Positions 11,461 to 27,100 of a DNA stretch of 64,000 bases are shown in pieces. Position numbers and translations under genes: made by a program. The notes beneath the pieces are model-generated. The model was not told the DNA's origin. It saw only the letters and a program-made list of their open reading frames with translations, and searched no databases. Source of the DNA: Ficedula albicollis (Eukaryota > Chordata > Aves > Passeriformes > Muscicapidae). Every line of letters begins with the position of its first letter. Positions within the stretch are counted from its first letter, which is position 1. Location: NCBI RefSeq assembly GCF_000247815.1, contig NC_021680.1:1488001-1552000 (forward strand), given 5' to 3'.

Positions 11461-14400
11461 TTGTTTTATAAAGCTGTCTTAAGACTTGCCCATTGAATTT
11501 TAAGTGGTCAGACTTTTTTTTTTCCTCTGTGTTTGAATTGCTCATTTCACCTTTGACCAACTACAGATGCCTAAAATACAACCTTTTGCAAAATTTAGAA
11601 CTTTTAAGAAACTTTAGTGGAGTGGTAGATACTGAGATGCATGTATTTCATAATATCAGAGCTTTTGTCTACCAGGGAATGTTTCAGGAAATGGCTGTGA
11701 ATTGTCTTTTACTTGGTGTTCTTGTACTAATTCCCCAGTTCTGATTTCAGCTGGAACTAATGATAAGATATGGTTCACTTGTTTCATTAGCCAATGCAAG
11801 AGTCAGCAGCTGACAAAAGGGATGACTTCATTCTTGTTCCACTCCTAGCTGCACGTTCTGTACCTTTGGTGTTGCAAACTAGTGCACTGTGAACTGACTG
11901 GAGGGACAGTCTTACTGAAAAGTAACTTTAAAAAAGTTATCAGAACCGGCCACCACAAAAAAAAAAAAAAGAGTTGTGATATGAAGGAAGGAGATTGCAC
12001 ACACATACAAATAAAACATTTAATACAGGTTATTTTCTGGTTTTAAAACTTCTCTTCCTTATAGGTATTAAAGGATCCAAGAGAGAATAGGATGGTGTCT
12101 GGAAACAAAAAAATTAATTCTGTGCTAGCCAAAGGAAAATCACCTTTTTTTGCTGCTGTGAACTGTAGGAAAAGCCTACAAGAGTGTGTTTACAAATATA
12201 TTGTGCTGCTTCGTTTGAAAAAGGTGAAAAACAAGATGGTATAGTCAGTTGCCCCTTCCACAGGAGAGGGAAAGGCTCAGGATTAGAAGACTCTCCCTAC
12301 TCCTGAAGCAGCAGGTCCTTTTGTAGCTGTTTGTGGCCTTTTCCTTAAAAGGCTCTCATTAAACATCCACAGGTACTTAATGCAGATCTCATTAAACAAC
12401 TCCTACTCAGCCAGAGGTGAAGAGTAATGTCTGTCTGTGTTCCTCACAGGCAGCTGATTACTATCCTCCTTCTATAATTATTTTGTTGCTTGGGGCAAAT
12501 TGAGCCATTTGATGTTTTCCAAACTGTAAAATAGTTTGGCTTCTTCTTGAGAAATCTCACTTGTGAAGCTGAAGTGTCCCTGACTGTCAGCAGATCAGGA
12601 AATTAGCTTGTGACAGAAAAAATGTGGTTTTACAGAGCAAAGACACCAGATCTGGCCTTGAGACCAAGAAGGGGATTTTTCTTTCTCTGTGGCCTTTAGC
12701 CAAAAAAAAAAAAATTGAGTGGAATATGTTTTGGTTTTTTTTTTTTTTGTTTGTTTGTTTTGGTTTTCTTTTTTGCAGGGGGAGGTGCTGAACCAGCTAC
12801 ACACCAAGTTGCAGAGAAGATTTCCAGCACTCTGCAAATTGGGCTGGACATGGTCAAAGTGCTCCTTGGGTTGTGAGCAGATGGAGCTGCAGCTGGTGAG
12901 AGCCCCTTGCAGCTGGAAGGGGGAGTGTGGCCCTTCTCCTGCTGTCACCTGTGGGCACCTGGAGGATGGAAACACCTTACTGCCTTCAGCAGTGGCTCTT
13001 GTGAAAGGGACCCAGAGCAAAGCACTGCCCAGCTGCTGCTACCTTGTCTCTCACACCCTGCTCTGAGTCACGCTGTGCTGAGTATGGAGCATGCTAAGCA
13101 GGTTTGGAAAAAGGAATTAATTTCCCCCCCCACCCCCATTTTTTCATATCAACAAAATCATACTTTCTGTAAATTAAATTTTAAAACGCCAAAATATTGT
13201 GGCTTTCATATCCTATTTTTGAAAATTATGTTTGTTTTCAACAAAAAGTCCAGCTCAAACTGAGTGCAAAAGGTAAGGGGAGAGCTCCATGTTAAGGCAT
13301 GTATAAAATTATTTGCTGTGCAGGACACAGCTATATGCACCATCTGCAGTGCAATTGCCAGCATGCTGTATTTAGGAAAAAGAATCTGGTCTTGGAGGGG
13401 TGTAATGAGACATGAACAACTTACCAGATTTTGTTAGGACCCTGTGGTATGGTTGGAAAACTGTGGGAAGAAATCTGAAGTGATGCTTTTATTTTATAAG
13501 AGAAGAGTTTTTCATGCATTGTTTCTGCTGTCAGATGGACTGCAAAGTCGTAGGAGTCAGAGAAGGGAGGGGAGTGTCCCGTAGTCCTCACAGCTGTCCT
13601 GTGTCCTGTTTTATTGTCAGCTCCTGACAGTTGGATTTATAATTGTATGCCTGGAAAATCTCATTCCATGTCCAACAGGTGGAAGCACCCTTCCCCAAAT
13701 TCCTCCATGGCTCTTGGGAGCCACGTCAATCAGGGAAAGGGGGGAGGGAGTCTGGGGGCTCTTGGCTGCAGGAGCCAGCTGCCCCTTTCTAATTTTAGAA
13801 GGGGTGTGCAAGAACAGTGTGGAGTGGAAAACTTTCCAAACCTCTCCCTTGGAGCTGCAACAACCGAGTTAGTGAAAGACGAGAATGTGGCTCCTCACTT
13901 TTAACTCAGTGTGTGTCTCCATCCTCCACCTCCAGTGCTGGGGCAGCGCTCGCTGCTGTTCCCTGCGTTGCTTTGCCCTCTAGGGAGCCCGTCCAGCTGG
14001 AGAGTGTTCAACTCCCCCGGCCCTCTCAGCTGTGCCTGTTTGCAGGTAAATGGTTTCTTTATTTCTGATCGCTGACAATTTCACAAGGTGACTGCCTTTT
14101 CCACAAGAATGTCTTTCTCTTCTCGCGTAGGATGTTTGCCCATCACAGCTTTCCACTCACTGCAGGGGAATCTGAAAAGTTTAATCTAAAGTGTTACAGT
14201 TAGTTTGCACTGGCAGATACAGAGAAAAAATAGGAGCGAAACCAGAATACAAACACTGCCTTTTAATTTTATTTGGCCGAAACCAAATGATTTCCATGTT
14301 TGAGAAAATCCTAATGTGATGCCTAGTTTGCCTGGAGATGAGAAGGAGGAGCGTGAAACTAGACTAACTGCTTCCAAGCAGAAAAGAGAAACTATGTTTA

Positions 14401-15640
14401 AAAGCATAATTAAAGAGGCAGTACATTATGAAAGTGCTGAATAATTTAAATGGGCTGCCAGTCCAGCAATATTAAGCAGTAAATTTAAGCAAACACTCTG
14501 TGATGATGGGGAATGTAATAATTTAATTCGTCCTAGTCTGCAATCAGGGCTGCCATACATTGCAGTAATATTGTTTTCATTGACTGAAATTGCCATTATT
14601 ATTTTTATTATTATTACTTACAGTCTTCTGCATTTGGAAGCAGCAAGTTCACTCTTTGAGGACTCAGGAGGGAATTTGGCACTACTTGCCACTCTTTCCC
14701 ACTGGAGCTGTACTTGTCTTTCCATGTTCAGGCATTTTTTTTCTCCTCATCTGGCAAAGCAAAAGGCTTTTTCCAAAGGTTTAACCACTGACATCTCAAG
14801 CTTACCTCTTCTTTCAAAGGAGGTATGCTTATGCAGGAAAATATACTCTGCAATTAGTTTGTATATGTAAAAGACCCAAATTAGGGCTAAATTAGTATCC
14901 TGTAATTGTGACATGATTAAATTCTGCATTGCCTGAGCTTCATAGCTGTAATCTCTCAGTATTGAGGGTGTTTTCCTGTGATGTTCCCATACTGGAATAA
15001 CTTACATGCAAAATGTTGACCATTTACTAGAGGAGAGGCTACGTAAAAATAGGTTAATGCTTTTTAGTGAAGTAAAAAAAAAAAGTAAAAAAAAAAGAAG
15101 GAAATAAGTAGCTCCAGCAGTTACCACGATCCTTTAGTGTTTAGGGTAGATAACTCTCCACCCCCGTGTTCCCCCAAGAAATTTGGCACCAAGCAATCAC
15201 ACTAATGACTGAAAACCAGACTGGGGAAGTTGCAGACAGGCCCTGAAGGGAACATTCCCAAAATAACTATAGGAAGAAATTCTTTTTTCCTATTCTAATA
15301 CCTTTCCATCTTCAGTGGAAATAATTTTGCTATAGCTGGATAATATCTTAGACCTATTTTTGAAGCGTGGGTGGTTTTAATGCATGTTCAGTGTGGAATC
15401 TATGGATTAGAAGTCAGTATACTAACAAATTCTTCCGTGTTTATAATGAGTGTTAAAAGTGAAATGAAGCCTGTGGTACTCAGTCATGTCTCTGAAGTTC
15501 TGCAAATGTTTGTTTAAATTTAAATTTAAATTTGGGGGAGTGTAATTGGAGACGCTTTCATTTGAAAAAAAAAAAAAATAATAATTATTTTTCTAATGAT
15601 GACTTAGCTATGAACACAAATGACTAAAAAAGCGGTGCCC
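11461..15640. other. Intergenic region between TOR1AIP1 and CEP350
   Basis: No gene recognised. There are short A and T runs, an AAATTT-like repeat near 15515-15532, and one exon-like stretch at 12779-12895 (reported as a finding). Open frames here are short and without known similarity. Confidence 0.6.
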
Positions 15641-15872
15641 TAGTTTCGGCTGGAGCCGCTTCGGGAATGCCAACATCAGCGCTGGGTTTAATTAGCATTG
15701 CCAAGCGCTGGCCTTGCACCAAAACCCAGGCTCTGCATAGAAAACTCACGGGGACTGACCTGGCAGGTCGAGCCTGTAGAACCGTGACGGGAAAGAGAAA
15801 AGCTTCGAGGGAAATACTGGAGAGCGAGGCTGTCCCGAGGCTGAGGGAGCGCGCGGCGGCCGCGCCACACCC

Positions 15873-15883
15873 AAGATGGCGGC
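15873..15883 (+). promoter_or_regulatory. YY1-type motif AAGATGGCGGC
   Basis: This is an exact match to the extended YY1 consensus, often found just downstream of start sites in TATA-less promoters. That suggests transcription begins close to here. Its ATG is unlikely to be the CEP350 start, because the conserved N terminus is encoded 12 kb downstream. Confidence 0.7.
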
Positions 15884-15941
15884 CGGCGCCGAGGGGCCCG
15901 GCGGGACGGCGCCATGCTGGGAAGGTCGGCGGCGGGACGGT

Positions 15942-15951
15942 TCTCGCGAGA
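15942..15951. promoter_or_regulatory. Palindromic CGCG element TCTCGCGAGA
   Basis: This is a perfect 10-bp palindrome known as the CGCG box. It is bound by BANP (earlier attributed to ZBTB33/Kaiso) and drives strong CpG-island promoters when unmethylated. It lies 59 bp after the YY1-type motif, in the expected core-promoter setting. Confidence 0.75.
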
Positions 15952-15980
15952 GTTCCCGGTGCGCCGCCGCCGCCGCCGCT

Positions 15981-16592
<612 letters not shown>

Positions 16593-17116
16593 GTTAAGTA
16601 TCTTTCTTTTTCTAGTTTCAATTTGTTTTCCGCTGCTTGTTGTACCGGGGGTGGCAGATGAAGGGAGAGGGTTGAGGTGCTCCGTTTCGCTGTTGTCTTT
16701 TTGCCTTGTGGGGGAAACCCTCGGCCCCGGGTGTTTCTGCGGAGAAACAGAAGCAGAGCCCGCGGTGGCCCCGCTGCCCTCGGCGCGGCCCCGAGCACCG
16801 GGACGGCGCTTTTAAAGTTTAAATGTGCGCTGTGCTCGTTCCTGTGCTGTGCCAGGGCGTCCTGCCCCGGCATTGCGGCATCGCTCAGTGTCTGCCCGCT
16901 CAAAGTCCTCCTGACATCCCCGGGAACATCTGCCCCGAGCGCTCTCTGACTTCATCGGTGCCATTCACTGTGCCTGTTGGGGACATAAAGGCTTCTATAC
17001 GAGTATGACTGCGTTGGGATTTTTTTGTTTGGTTTGTTGTTTGTTTGTTTCCCTGTGGACGCAGTTTCGTGTGGTATATTGCCTCTTGTCACTGTAGCTT
17101 TTGTGGAATAGTAAGG

Positions 17117-17285
17117 GTGGTCAGGCACTGGAATAGGTTGCCCAGAGAGGTGGTGGAGTCACCATCCCCAGAGGTGTTTAGGATGTGTCTGGATCTGGCG
17201 GTGTGGTTTAGTGGTTTAAGGGATGCAGTCGGTGAATGATTGGACTTGATGATCCAACCTTGACAATTTTCTGATTCTCTGATTG
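17117..17285 (+). mobile_element. CR1-type LINE 3' end fragment
   Basis: The sequence follows the avian CR1 3' consensus, with words such as GGAATAGGTTGCCCAGAGAG, and ends in a TGATTCTCTGATT-type terminal repeat. It is 5'-truncated and diverged. The plus strand is the sense of the element. Confidence 0.8.
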
Positions 17286-17884
17286 TTTCTGTTTCTGGAT
17301 ACAAGCTGTAGCTCAGCCGCCGAGCATCTCCTGGCACATTGTGTAAGTTTGCAGGTAGAGGTTTGTCTGTCAAATAGCTTCATTGTGTAGATGAACAATC
17401 CACTGTCTTGAAATTGGAAATTTAACACTTGACTGGTCTGTTCTTGGGAGGCGGGGTTGTCATCTTAAGCTGCTTCAACTGATTGGAAAACTCAAAGTAC
17501 GGTGATCGAAAGTGTTGTGGGACAAACGTGTGGAGCTGTGATTCATTGCTTCACATGTAAGTTCTCAGTGTTCTCTCAGGTTTGTGTCTCTGCACAGACG
17601 GGCTACACAGACAGTTTTGCTGTCTCTTTGCTATAGTTCTGGTTGCTGCAACAGTTTCATTAGGTAATGCTTGAGATAATTAGATACAACTGAGGGTGTG
17701 GCCACGTGAACACTGTAAACTGTCCAAGGCTTCGGTTTCTTTAAGTGGATGACGCTACTTTAAACAGAAGATATTCTGCTGCCACTAAGCAGAGCAGCTT
17801 AATTTATGTAGTAATGGCACATTTCTGCAAGAGACCAGGCTATTGTGGAAATTGTGTGTATCCAAAGGAGTGTGGGCAGTATCT

Positions 17885-18421
17885 TGAGTGAGGTGATTGT
17901 GCCCCTCTGGTCCACTCTCATGAGACCTCACCTGGGATGCTGCATACAGTTCAGGTGTCCCCAGCGTAGAAAGGACATGGAGCTGTTGGAGCAAATCCAG
18001 AGGAGGCCACAAACTTGGTAAGAGAAGTGGAGCACCTCTCCTGTGAGGAAAGGCTGAAAACGTTGGGGCTCTTCAGAGAAGATTGCATGGAGATCTCACA
18101 GCATGTTCAGTATCTGAAGGGAACTACGAGGAAACCAGAGGGGGACTCTTTGCTGAGAGCTATAGAGGGAGAACAAGAGGGAATGGCTTCAAACTGAGAG
18201 ACTGGGTTTAGCTTAGGCAAGAAATGCTTCCCTAGGAGAGTGGTGAGACCCCAGCACAGGTTGTCCAGAGCTGTGGCTCCGTGTCTCTGGAAGTGTTCAA
18301 GACTAGATTGGATGGGGCTTAGAATAACCTGGGATGGTAGAAGATGTCCATGGCCAGGAGTTGGAACTAAATAATATTTACAGTCCCTTCCAACCCAAAC
18401 CATTCTAGGATTCTGTGGTGC
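17885..18421 (+). mobile_element. CR1 LINE 3' end, 5'-truncated
   Basis: About 535 bp match the CR1 3' region in order: the GAGACCTCACCTGG block, AAATCCAGAGGAGGCCAC, GTGAGGAAAGGCTGA, the CAGGTTGTCCAGAG-type block, and the end TTCCAACCCAAACCATTCTA then GGATTCTGTG. It has no intact open frame. Avian CR1 is typically truncated and inserts without clear target duplication. Confidence 0.9.
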
Positions 18422-19715
18422 TGTGGGCATGGATCATCTTGTAGGCTGCCTAGGCTGGGTGTGGTGGTGACTGAGAGAAAGTGATTTTAAAATTAAAGAA
18501 CATCTTGTTTGCGTGGGTTTGTTTTACTAATCTTTGGTGCATAGCTCAGGTTTGAACACTTTACTGATAAACCAGTCCCAGTGTGGATCATGTCTTTTAT
18601 GTCTTGAAATAACTTTATTGGCAATTTGTGTCACCACAGCAGAAGCATCCCTTAAATGGATCAGAATCTAGTCTTGGAGCTGCTACATATGTTCTGAAGG
18701 TTTTGTTGACTTGGAAGTAATGAACTTTGCGTCTCCTTTCACTTTTCTACCAGACATACAGCTGCTTTCTGCTAAAAGAGTTTCCTTGTATCAAGCAGAC
18801 TTGTGGAAAGGTCATTAATCTGTTTAGTCCCATTGTCTTTAGAGACATTGCTCAGATGAGGCTGCAGCCCTGTTAATGTGTTTCCAGTTAGGTTTGAAAT
18901 CAGGACTGTCAGTGCTGGATCTATTCTGTATTACCATTTCTGGGAGGTGAGTGAAGCTACACAATGTAACACGAATGGTGTGATGTGCTGCTGCTGCTTC
19001 TTTCCTCTCACTTTGGCTGTCCTGAGAGCAGCCTGATAAACTGACAGAAAAGTCACCATAAAAGAAAAATTATTAATTTTCTGCCAGGTTAGTGAGTTGT
19101 TATGCAGTCAGGTGAGCATTGCATCTATGACGGAGTGACATGATTGCTGGAGAAGGTAGCAAGGACTATTTGGATTCCTTCATCACAGTGAAGCTGCTAA
19201 ATCTGCTCAACTCCACCTTGAAAATTTACATCAGAGAGCCACCTTTTTCAGTACAATAGAACTGTTTAACTCTGCTATTGATGTACTTAAACTAACTAAT
19301 GCTATTTAAATCAATATGAGTGTTAATATGAGATCAGGTATAGTGCCACAGTAATGATAACAGAAGGATTCTGATAGTTGAATGCAGAAAGAAAACTTTT
19401 CCAGTGCAGTCAATATATTAGGCATGTGGCTGGATTAGAACAGAAGTGTAAAATTTATCCATAGATGTAAATGCTTGGAAGATAGATATGTATCATTGTG
19501 CTAATGATATAATAGGCTTTAATGGACTGCTCCATTGAGAATAAAATTACTTGTATGCCTAAGTCTGAAACCTTTGTCAATATGCTAGAGAAAGAATAGA
19601 GCAAATAAATGAACTAATCAATTATACCAGGTCAATTGAAACTTAGTGAATGCTAACAGAAATTTTGGCTGGTTTAGCTTCCTAAGAACGCTTCTCACTG
19701 ATGGCAGAATTTCTC

Positions 19716-20069
19716 ACTAAGTCACATCCATGGCAGTGCACCAGGTGGAGTTCTTGTACTGAAACAGAAAAACTTTTAAAGGGGATGGTGTTGCTTAAAT
19801 ATGAGAAAATGTCAACTAAGTCACATCCATGGCAGTGCACCAGAAAAACTTTTAAAAGGGATGGTGTTGCTTAAATATGAGAAAATGTCTTATTGCTACA
19901 TTTAGCTAGACCAAGGAAAAGTCTTCTAGCAGGGTTCCAGTATATGCCTTTGTAATGCCAGGTGAGAAACAGAGCTGATCTTATTGCTACGTTTAGCTAG
20001 ACCAAGGAAAAGTCTTCTAGCAGGGTTCCAGTATATGCCTTTGTAATGCCAGGTGAGAAACAGAGCTGA
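19716..20069. repeat. Two adjacent short tandem duplications
   Basis: Copies 19716-19814 and 19815-19889 match, except for a 23-bp block missing from the second and at least one substitution. They are followed by an independent 91-bp pair, 19888-19978 and 19979-20069, differing at about one base (CTACATTT versus CTACGTTT). Confidence 0.9.
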
Positions 20070-22950
20070 TGATCACTGTTCAGCTTGTCTTGAGGTTTTT
20101 GTGTTTGGGGTGTTTTGACATCTTGTGTTGTTATTGAGACGCTTCTTAGATGCTCCTTCTAAATGCAATTCTGAGCAGAGGCATCAAAGGTGAGAAAGTG
20201 GCATTTGGAACATTTTCCCTGAAGTTTTCATGCACTTTACTCTGCTTTGAAAGAAAATAGCAATCATCCTGCAGTTGACACGGCTGCAGGTGAAGTTGCT
20301 TCTCTGCTCATATGTCTGTGGCTGTGTTGGGACATTGAAAGCTGCTGTCTTTCCCACAGTTGACAGGTCTGGTTCTTGTACTTGGCTGAGAGCATTGCCT
20401 TTAAGTTCTGAGAAGACTCCCTCACAGCGGTGTGTTCCGTGTGAGATGAGACAGAACTTGAGGAATTTGAGCATATTCTGCTGAAGGGATTTTTTATGGG
20501 CTGCAAGAATTGAAATCTTCTAATGTGTAGTTTCTGGTAACTAGAGGTGGAATGAGTGAACAAACTCTTGTTTTGAAGGCCAAGGAAAGAAAATGCAGGA
20601 GAACTTTATTGATTCTAGAAACTGGGGTATTTTCTTCTCTGTCATAAATGCTAAGATCTTGGAAGTCAAAGAAAACACAGAACTTGTGAATGGATAGGCA
20701 AACCCTTGTGTGCATCTCCTTAATAAATGGATGCATTCTCTGTGCCTTTGTACTCTGATTTCTTCATGAACAATGAATCAAGTTACATTAGCTGTCACAA
20801 CATTCATTTCAATAGATTTCCTCAGAGTACCTCCTGGCACGTGATGCAGCAGAGGAAGAGATTCAATGCATTTGACTTTCAATGGAGCTAGTCCCTTTTT
20901 AGGGCCAGTTTTATTTTTTTATCACTTCTCCGTCACTTGTGATGAAGCAGAGACACTTTTGCAAGTTGCCATGTCTTTTCATAGCAAAAGGATGTGCTAA
21001 ATGTTCATTCTCAGCATACAGTTGGAAAGAATCAGATTCAGAAATGTTTCATTTATAGAGAAATCTTCATTATAGTTTGGATGCAAATTGAGTAGCTGAC
21101 TGGTGCCAGTGATTTAATCATAGAACTCAAGACACATATTTTTATTTTCTGCTGGTTTTTTTGACATTTGATGGATGTGTGTTTATGTCATTTATCTTCC
21201 TGGTTAACACCTAGAGGTAGTGACACATGTTTTGAAATTTTTAAATGCTTTTTTATCTGCAACTCTGTGATGTATCTTGATTGCTCTCTTATTGTACTGC
21301 CTTAGTATCTCTAAAGTTTTTTTATCTAGCTTAAGACAGATCAAGTTTTATTTAATTTCTTTTACTTATGAAGGTGTTTTGTTTTGTTGTAATTATTTTC
21401 CAAAGTAATGATGTCTGGAATGTGAGTTCTTCTGGTATATATACTGTTTGTACTATAAGACGAAATATTGCATGTTATCTAAAATAAGATCACTCAGAGC
21501 AGCTAATGTTCACGAGCTCCTTGGGCATTGCTAGTGTTCACTTCCTTTACATTTCATTTGAAAGCTTATTGTATAAATGAGCATTGGAAGAAGGTAGAGG
21601 GAGGACCTGCCTCATTCTGCAGTGTCAGCTGTAGATTCTGGAGATGTGGAGCTTTTTGGACAAACGCGTCATGCATTTGTTTGTTGTGCTGGAATTTGTC
21701 CTCAATCCTGAGGAAGGTTAGTACATTGCCTGTATCTGATAGTGTTGAAAGGCAAAGTTTTCTCAAAATATGCTCTGGCCAAAGAAAGAATATGTCAGTC
21801 TTCAATCAAAAGCATTTTAAAAGTCCATATACATAACCAAAACAAGTCTTAGAACAATGTATTGTGGATATTTTTAACTCTCATTTAAATGGCACAATGC
21901 AGTATGGTAAGAACATGGATTCTGGAAAAACGAGTAGGTTAACGTTATTTTTATTCCAGACTCAAGCATATCATAGTAAATTGTATTTTGTGGTGTTTGA
22001 GAAGACGTGGAAAGTGTTTCTGGCATCTTTAAATATAATTTCCATCACTTTCTGTGGACTGGCTCAGCTAAAGAGTTTGCACGACTGGGTCTGCCTGTGC
22101 CTGTCCACCTGTGTCTGTTACTGCTAGCAATGCAGAGCTTTAGCTGCACAGACAGGAGCTCCAGAGGGTCTTTTAAGATTCAAAAGTCATCTTTGTATTT
22201 ACACATGGAAACTTAGAATGTTATTGCAAACAAGAAAAACCATCCCCAAAACCAACTATGTGTGTCAGTGTCCATTTCCTCCACAGACAAGTGTGTACTG
22301 TGTGAGGGGTGGGTGCAGTGGGACACACTGGGGCAGGGTGCCCCTGAGCTCCAGTGGTATCTCCACTGGTAAGAAGAAGATGAATAGTTCTTTTTTTTCC
22401 CCCGTTCCACTGTTCTCTTTGAGGCAAAGGCAAGAGCAGCTTCACACATTTGCTCCTGGGGAGCAGCAGCCAGTACTGGACAGAGACTGATCTGATTGTT
22501 CACCAGTGTTCCCATCCCTTCTCATTCTGCTTGCATGGAGGGTGCTGCTTGTAGTATGACATAGGTAAAACTGATAAAGCAAAAAGAACAGGCAAAATTC
22601 TTTTAGCCTGTACCAGACTCCCAGTTCACTCTGCTTTATCACATAAGCCCATTGACTTTTTGCCTGAATAGGACAAGGAGAGACCCAGGCATAAAGAAAG
22701 GAAAAGATGGTTTCTTTTATTGGCACTGGCACCTTATTTTTGCTTAAACTGAAATGTTGTCCTTGTGCACTGTGTACCCAGTGTGTAGCAAAATCTGCCA
22801 CTATGTGGATGAAACATTTGAGAATATCTCATAGAAGTCAGTGTTAATAACTTGTTTCATTCCATATTCTTAGCAAACCTTCATCTTTTCCTTTGTGGTA
22901 TCCCTTTTGTTTAGTATCCTTTGTGTTTTTATAAGAAGAAAAGTCTTGAG

Positions 22951-24159
<1,209 letters not shown>

Positions 24160-27100
24160 CTCTTTGAAAAAACTTCACAATCGGGCCAATACACAAGTTT
24201 ATTTTCTTCTTTTTGCTGCTCTCTCTGCCAGTTTTTTAAAAGTTCATTGCATTTCTCTCACCTTCCTAGCTTTCTCATCCTCTTCTTTTTCATATCCTGA
24301 TTCTCTCACCACTTTTCTTTCTCTTTTTCCCAGTCTTGTTTTTAATCTTTTTGCATTTTTTAATATCTTTGCTAAGCACATTCTACTTTCATATCCCCTG
24401 CTCTTTTAAAATGCTATGCTCCTAACTATGTTGACTTCTTGTTTTGTTGTCTGTTGTACCTTTCAATGCCATCCTTGGTATATTTAGTATTAAATGTGTT
24501 GGTTTCTCATGTTCCTTTTTAATGTGGCAGTGCTTTTCCCTTTGTTCCCATTTCTTCCTTTCCAGTGCTTTCTCATGCATTCTCTCATCTGTCAGTTCTC
24601 TTCAGTGTCTTCTTTAGGAACAGTGTTTGTGGAAGAGAGTGGATGTCAGGTCCTGTATCCATCCCCCTGTCTGGTTTCTTCCAGGAGTTTGGAGTATATT
24701 GTTTCCTTTCGTGTTTCCTCTTAGGTCCTCATCTGTAGCAGTTCTGCAGTGCCTTCCCTTGTTTTTTGGGGTTTTTTTTTGGACAAGTGGTTAAAGAATG
24801 AGATGGGCACTTGATGTGGGATTGAAATGTCAGAACACAATGGAGTTTGTAACTTAATCACTCACCTGAGGATGGGCTTGGCAAACCAGCCTTGAATGGA
24901 CCTGTGTGGGATGGCTGTGTCTCCCAGTGGGCAATTCAATAACCCTGAGATTCGTTTTTTTTGATTCTGCAGTCTTCCACCTTTTTCCCAGCAGTCTTAA
25001 AACTCTCAAAGCCTTATCCAGCCTGCAGATAACCTTTTGCCATCAATGCTGTCTCCTCAGAAGTTCTTTAGCATTTCATCTATTGATCTCAGTCCCTTTG
25101 TTTAACGTCAATATTAAATAGAGATGGATCATTTAGTTTAGCAGAACGAGATCTCTTTGAAGCAATCATTTCAGAATAATAGTTTTAATAGTATTTTATC
25201 TGAAGGTTATTCATGGGACTTTGAAACAACTTTTGTATTAATGGAAAATGTATGTTTAAAATAATTTAAGTTTCCTTCATGTAATTCTTTGTTTAGTATT
25301 ATTCAATGATCAATATTAAGTTCAATGCATTTTAATGTTTAACTGGTGTATTACCCTGCAATCAAGTCCTATAAACAGACATGGTAACTATGTCTGGATT
25401 TATTTCTTTTTTATTCCCCTCCCATTTCTGTACTCTTGGTAACATTAAAGAGTCTTCTCTGTCTGGTTGAACTTTTTGCAGAGGCAAGGTATTGAATTGT
25501 ACAAATACTTGGGTTTTTTTTTGTAAAGCGCTGCTTATTCATGTAAACTGTAGCAATAAAGAGAAGTTATTTTAGTAATATGTAGGAATTCAAAGGTTTA
25601 TGGGAATCAACATCATTTATTTGTAGGTTTGAAAAGCTCAGACATTTTTCCCATCCTTCCAAAGGACTGGGAGAGGGACACCTAAACCTCAAACCCTCAG
25701 AGTTATGATTACATCAGGACTGAAAACTACTGCAGCATTGCCTTCCTGAAACTGTAGACAGCTCCAGAGTGCTCGGCTCTGACGTGTCTTTTTTTTCAAT
25801 CAGCAGCAGCCTGAGTTAAGCAGAACTGCTCAGTGAATCTCAGGGGCTGCTCTGAAGCCAGTGGGGGTCGAACTTTACACTTGGAGCTGGTACTGCAGGT
25901 GTGTGTATTAGGATAAATATAGCAAGATGCTTTCTGATTTCTCCCCAGCTTGAAGGAGAGGTTGAATGGTCTTTTATTAAGGGGCGTTAGGAACTTTTGA
26001 GGGAGTTGAGATGGAGTTAGTGACCCCTGGTGATCATCAGCACACACATGTGGGAATAACTCAGTGTCTGTTATTCTCACAGAAGTGTGCTGATAATTAC
26101 TGTGTACTGTGTGCAGTATATGAGGTGTTCTCTGAAGTGTTTCACAGTCTGTGTTCTGCTCAGCTCGGGTAAATGACTGGCAGTTTTTCATGTGAGGATG
26201 AAAGCTATTAGCAAGCAATTTCAGATTGTTTAATCTGGTGCTTTTCATATAGATTTAAAGAATGTATAGAGTGTGTTACAATTCTGCATTGTCACGGCAT
26301 TCCAAAATAAACTATATAGATTTGTATGTGTAAAATACAAAGAACAATTATAGTCCCTTATTAATTTTTCTTATCTATGCTAATAATTGTAATGATAAGA
26401 ATAAATCCCAAGCAATTACATTAAAATGGAATCTTAATCCTTTAATAGATAGTTGCTTGTCCAGAAGTTATCATATGCTAAATTTGCATATTGAATAGGT
26501 TTTGTTACATTTGTGTTTGGGCAAGAAACTGATACAGGTATGATTCAGTATTTTCAGCAGCTCTCAAAATCAGTTCTCTGTGGAAAATTCCCTCATTTTT
26601 ATTAATATTTATTTCCTGCATTTCTAGCCCAAACAGATCTTTTCTGCAGTGATGGAGAGGATCAGCTGGATGATTTCCAGGGCAGGGCAGTGCTGTGATT
26701 TACAGCATGAATGATGTGAGGCACAAAGTGCCATTCTGCATGAATGAGCTCTTCAGCACCTGTCCTAGAAGCAGAATTTTCTAACTGCACTTGGCTCTAT
26801 GCCAATAACCATTGGATACTTAAAAACTAACACACCCACCCTTCCTTTCTAGACTTTCTGCATTATTGTGGACTTGTGTTTCTGTTCCTACATATATAAG
26901 CTTACATGCATTTTCCTCACTCTTTCAAACAAAGAGTTTGAAACTCTTTCTTTTCTTGGACTCATCAAAGTCACAACTAAAGGTGTTTCGAAGACCTTTC
27001 TACTTATTATTTATAGCTTTTCCTGGGGCATAGGAGCAGTTTTTTGGGATAACTTACTGCTATAAATACAGGATATATGACTGAATGTAAGATCAAACTT

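Noticed and set aside
15876..15878. ATG in the promoter as the CEP350 start codon
   Set aside because: It is part of the YY1-type motif and runs into the G tract. The conserved N terminus starts at 28083 after an in-frame stop.
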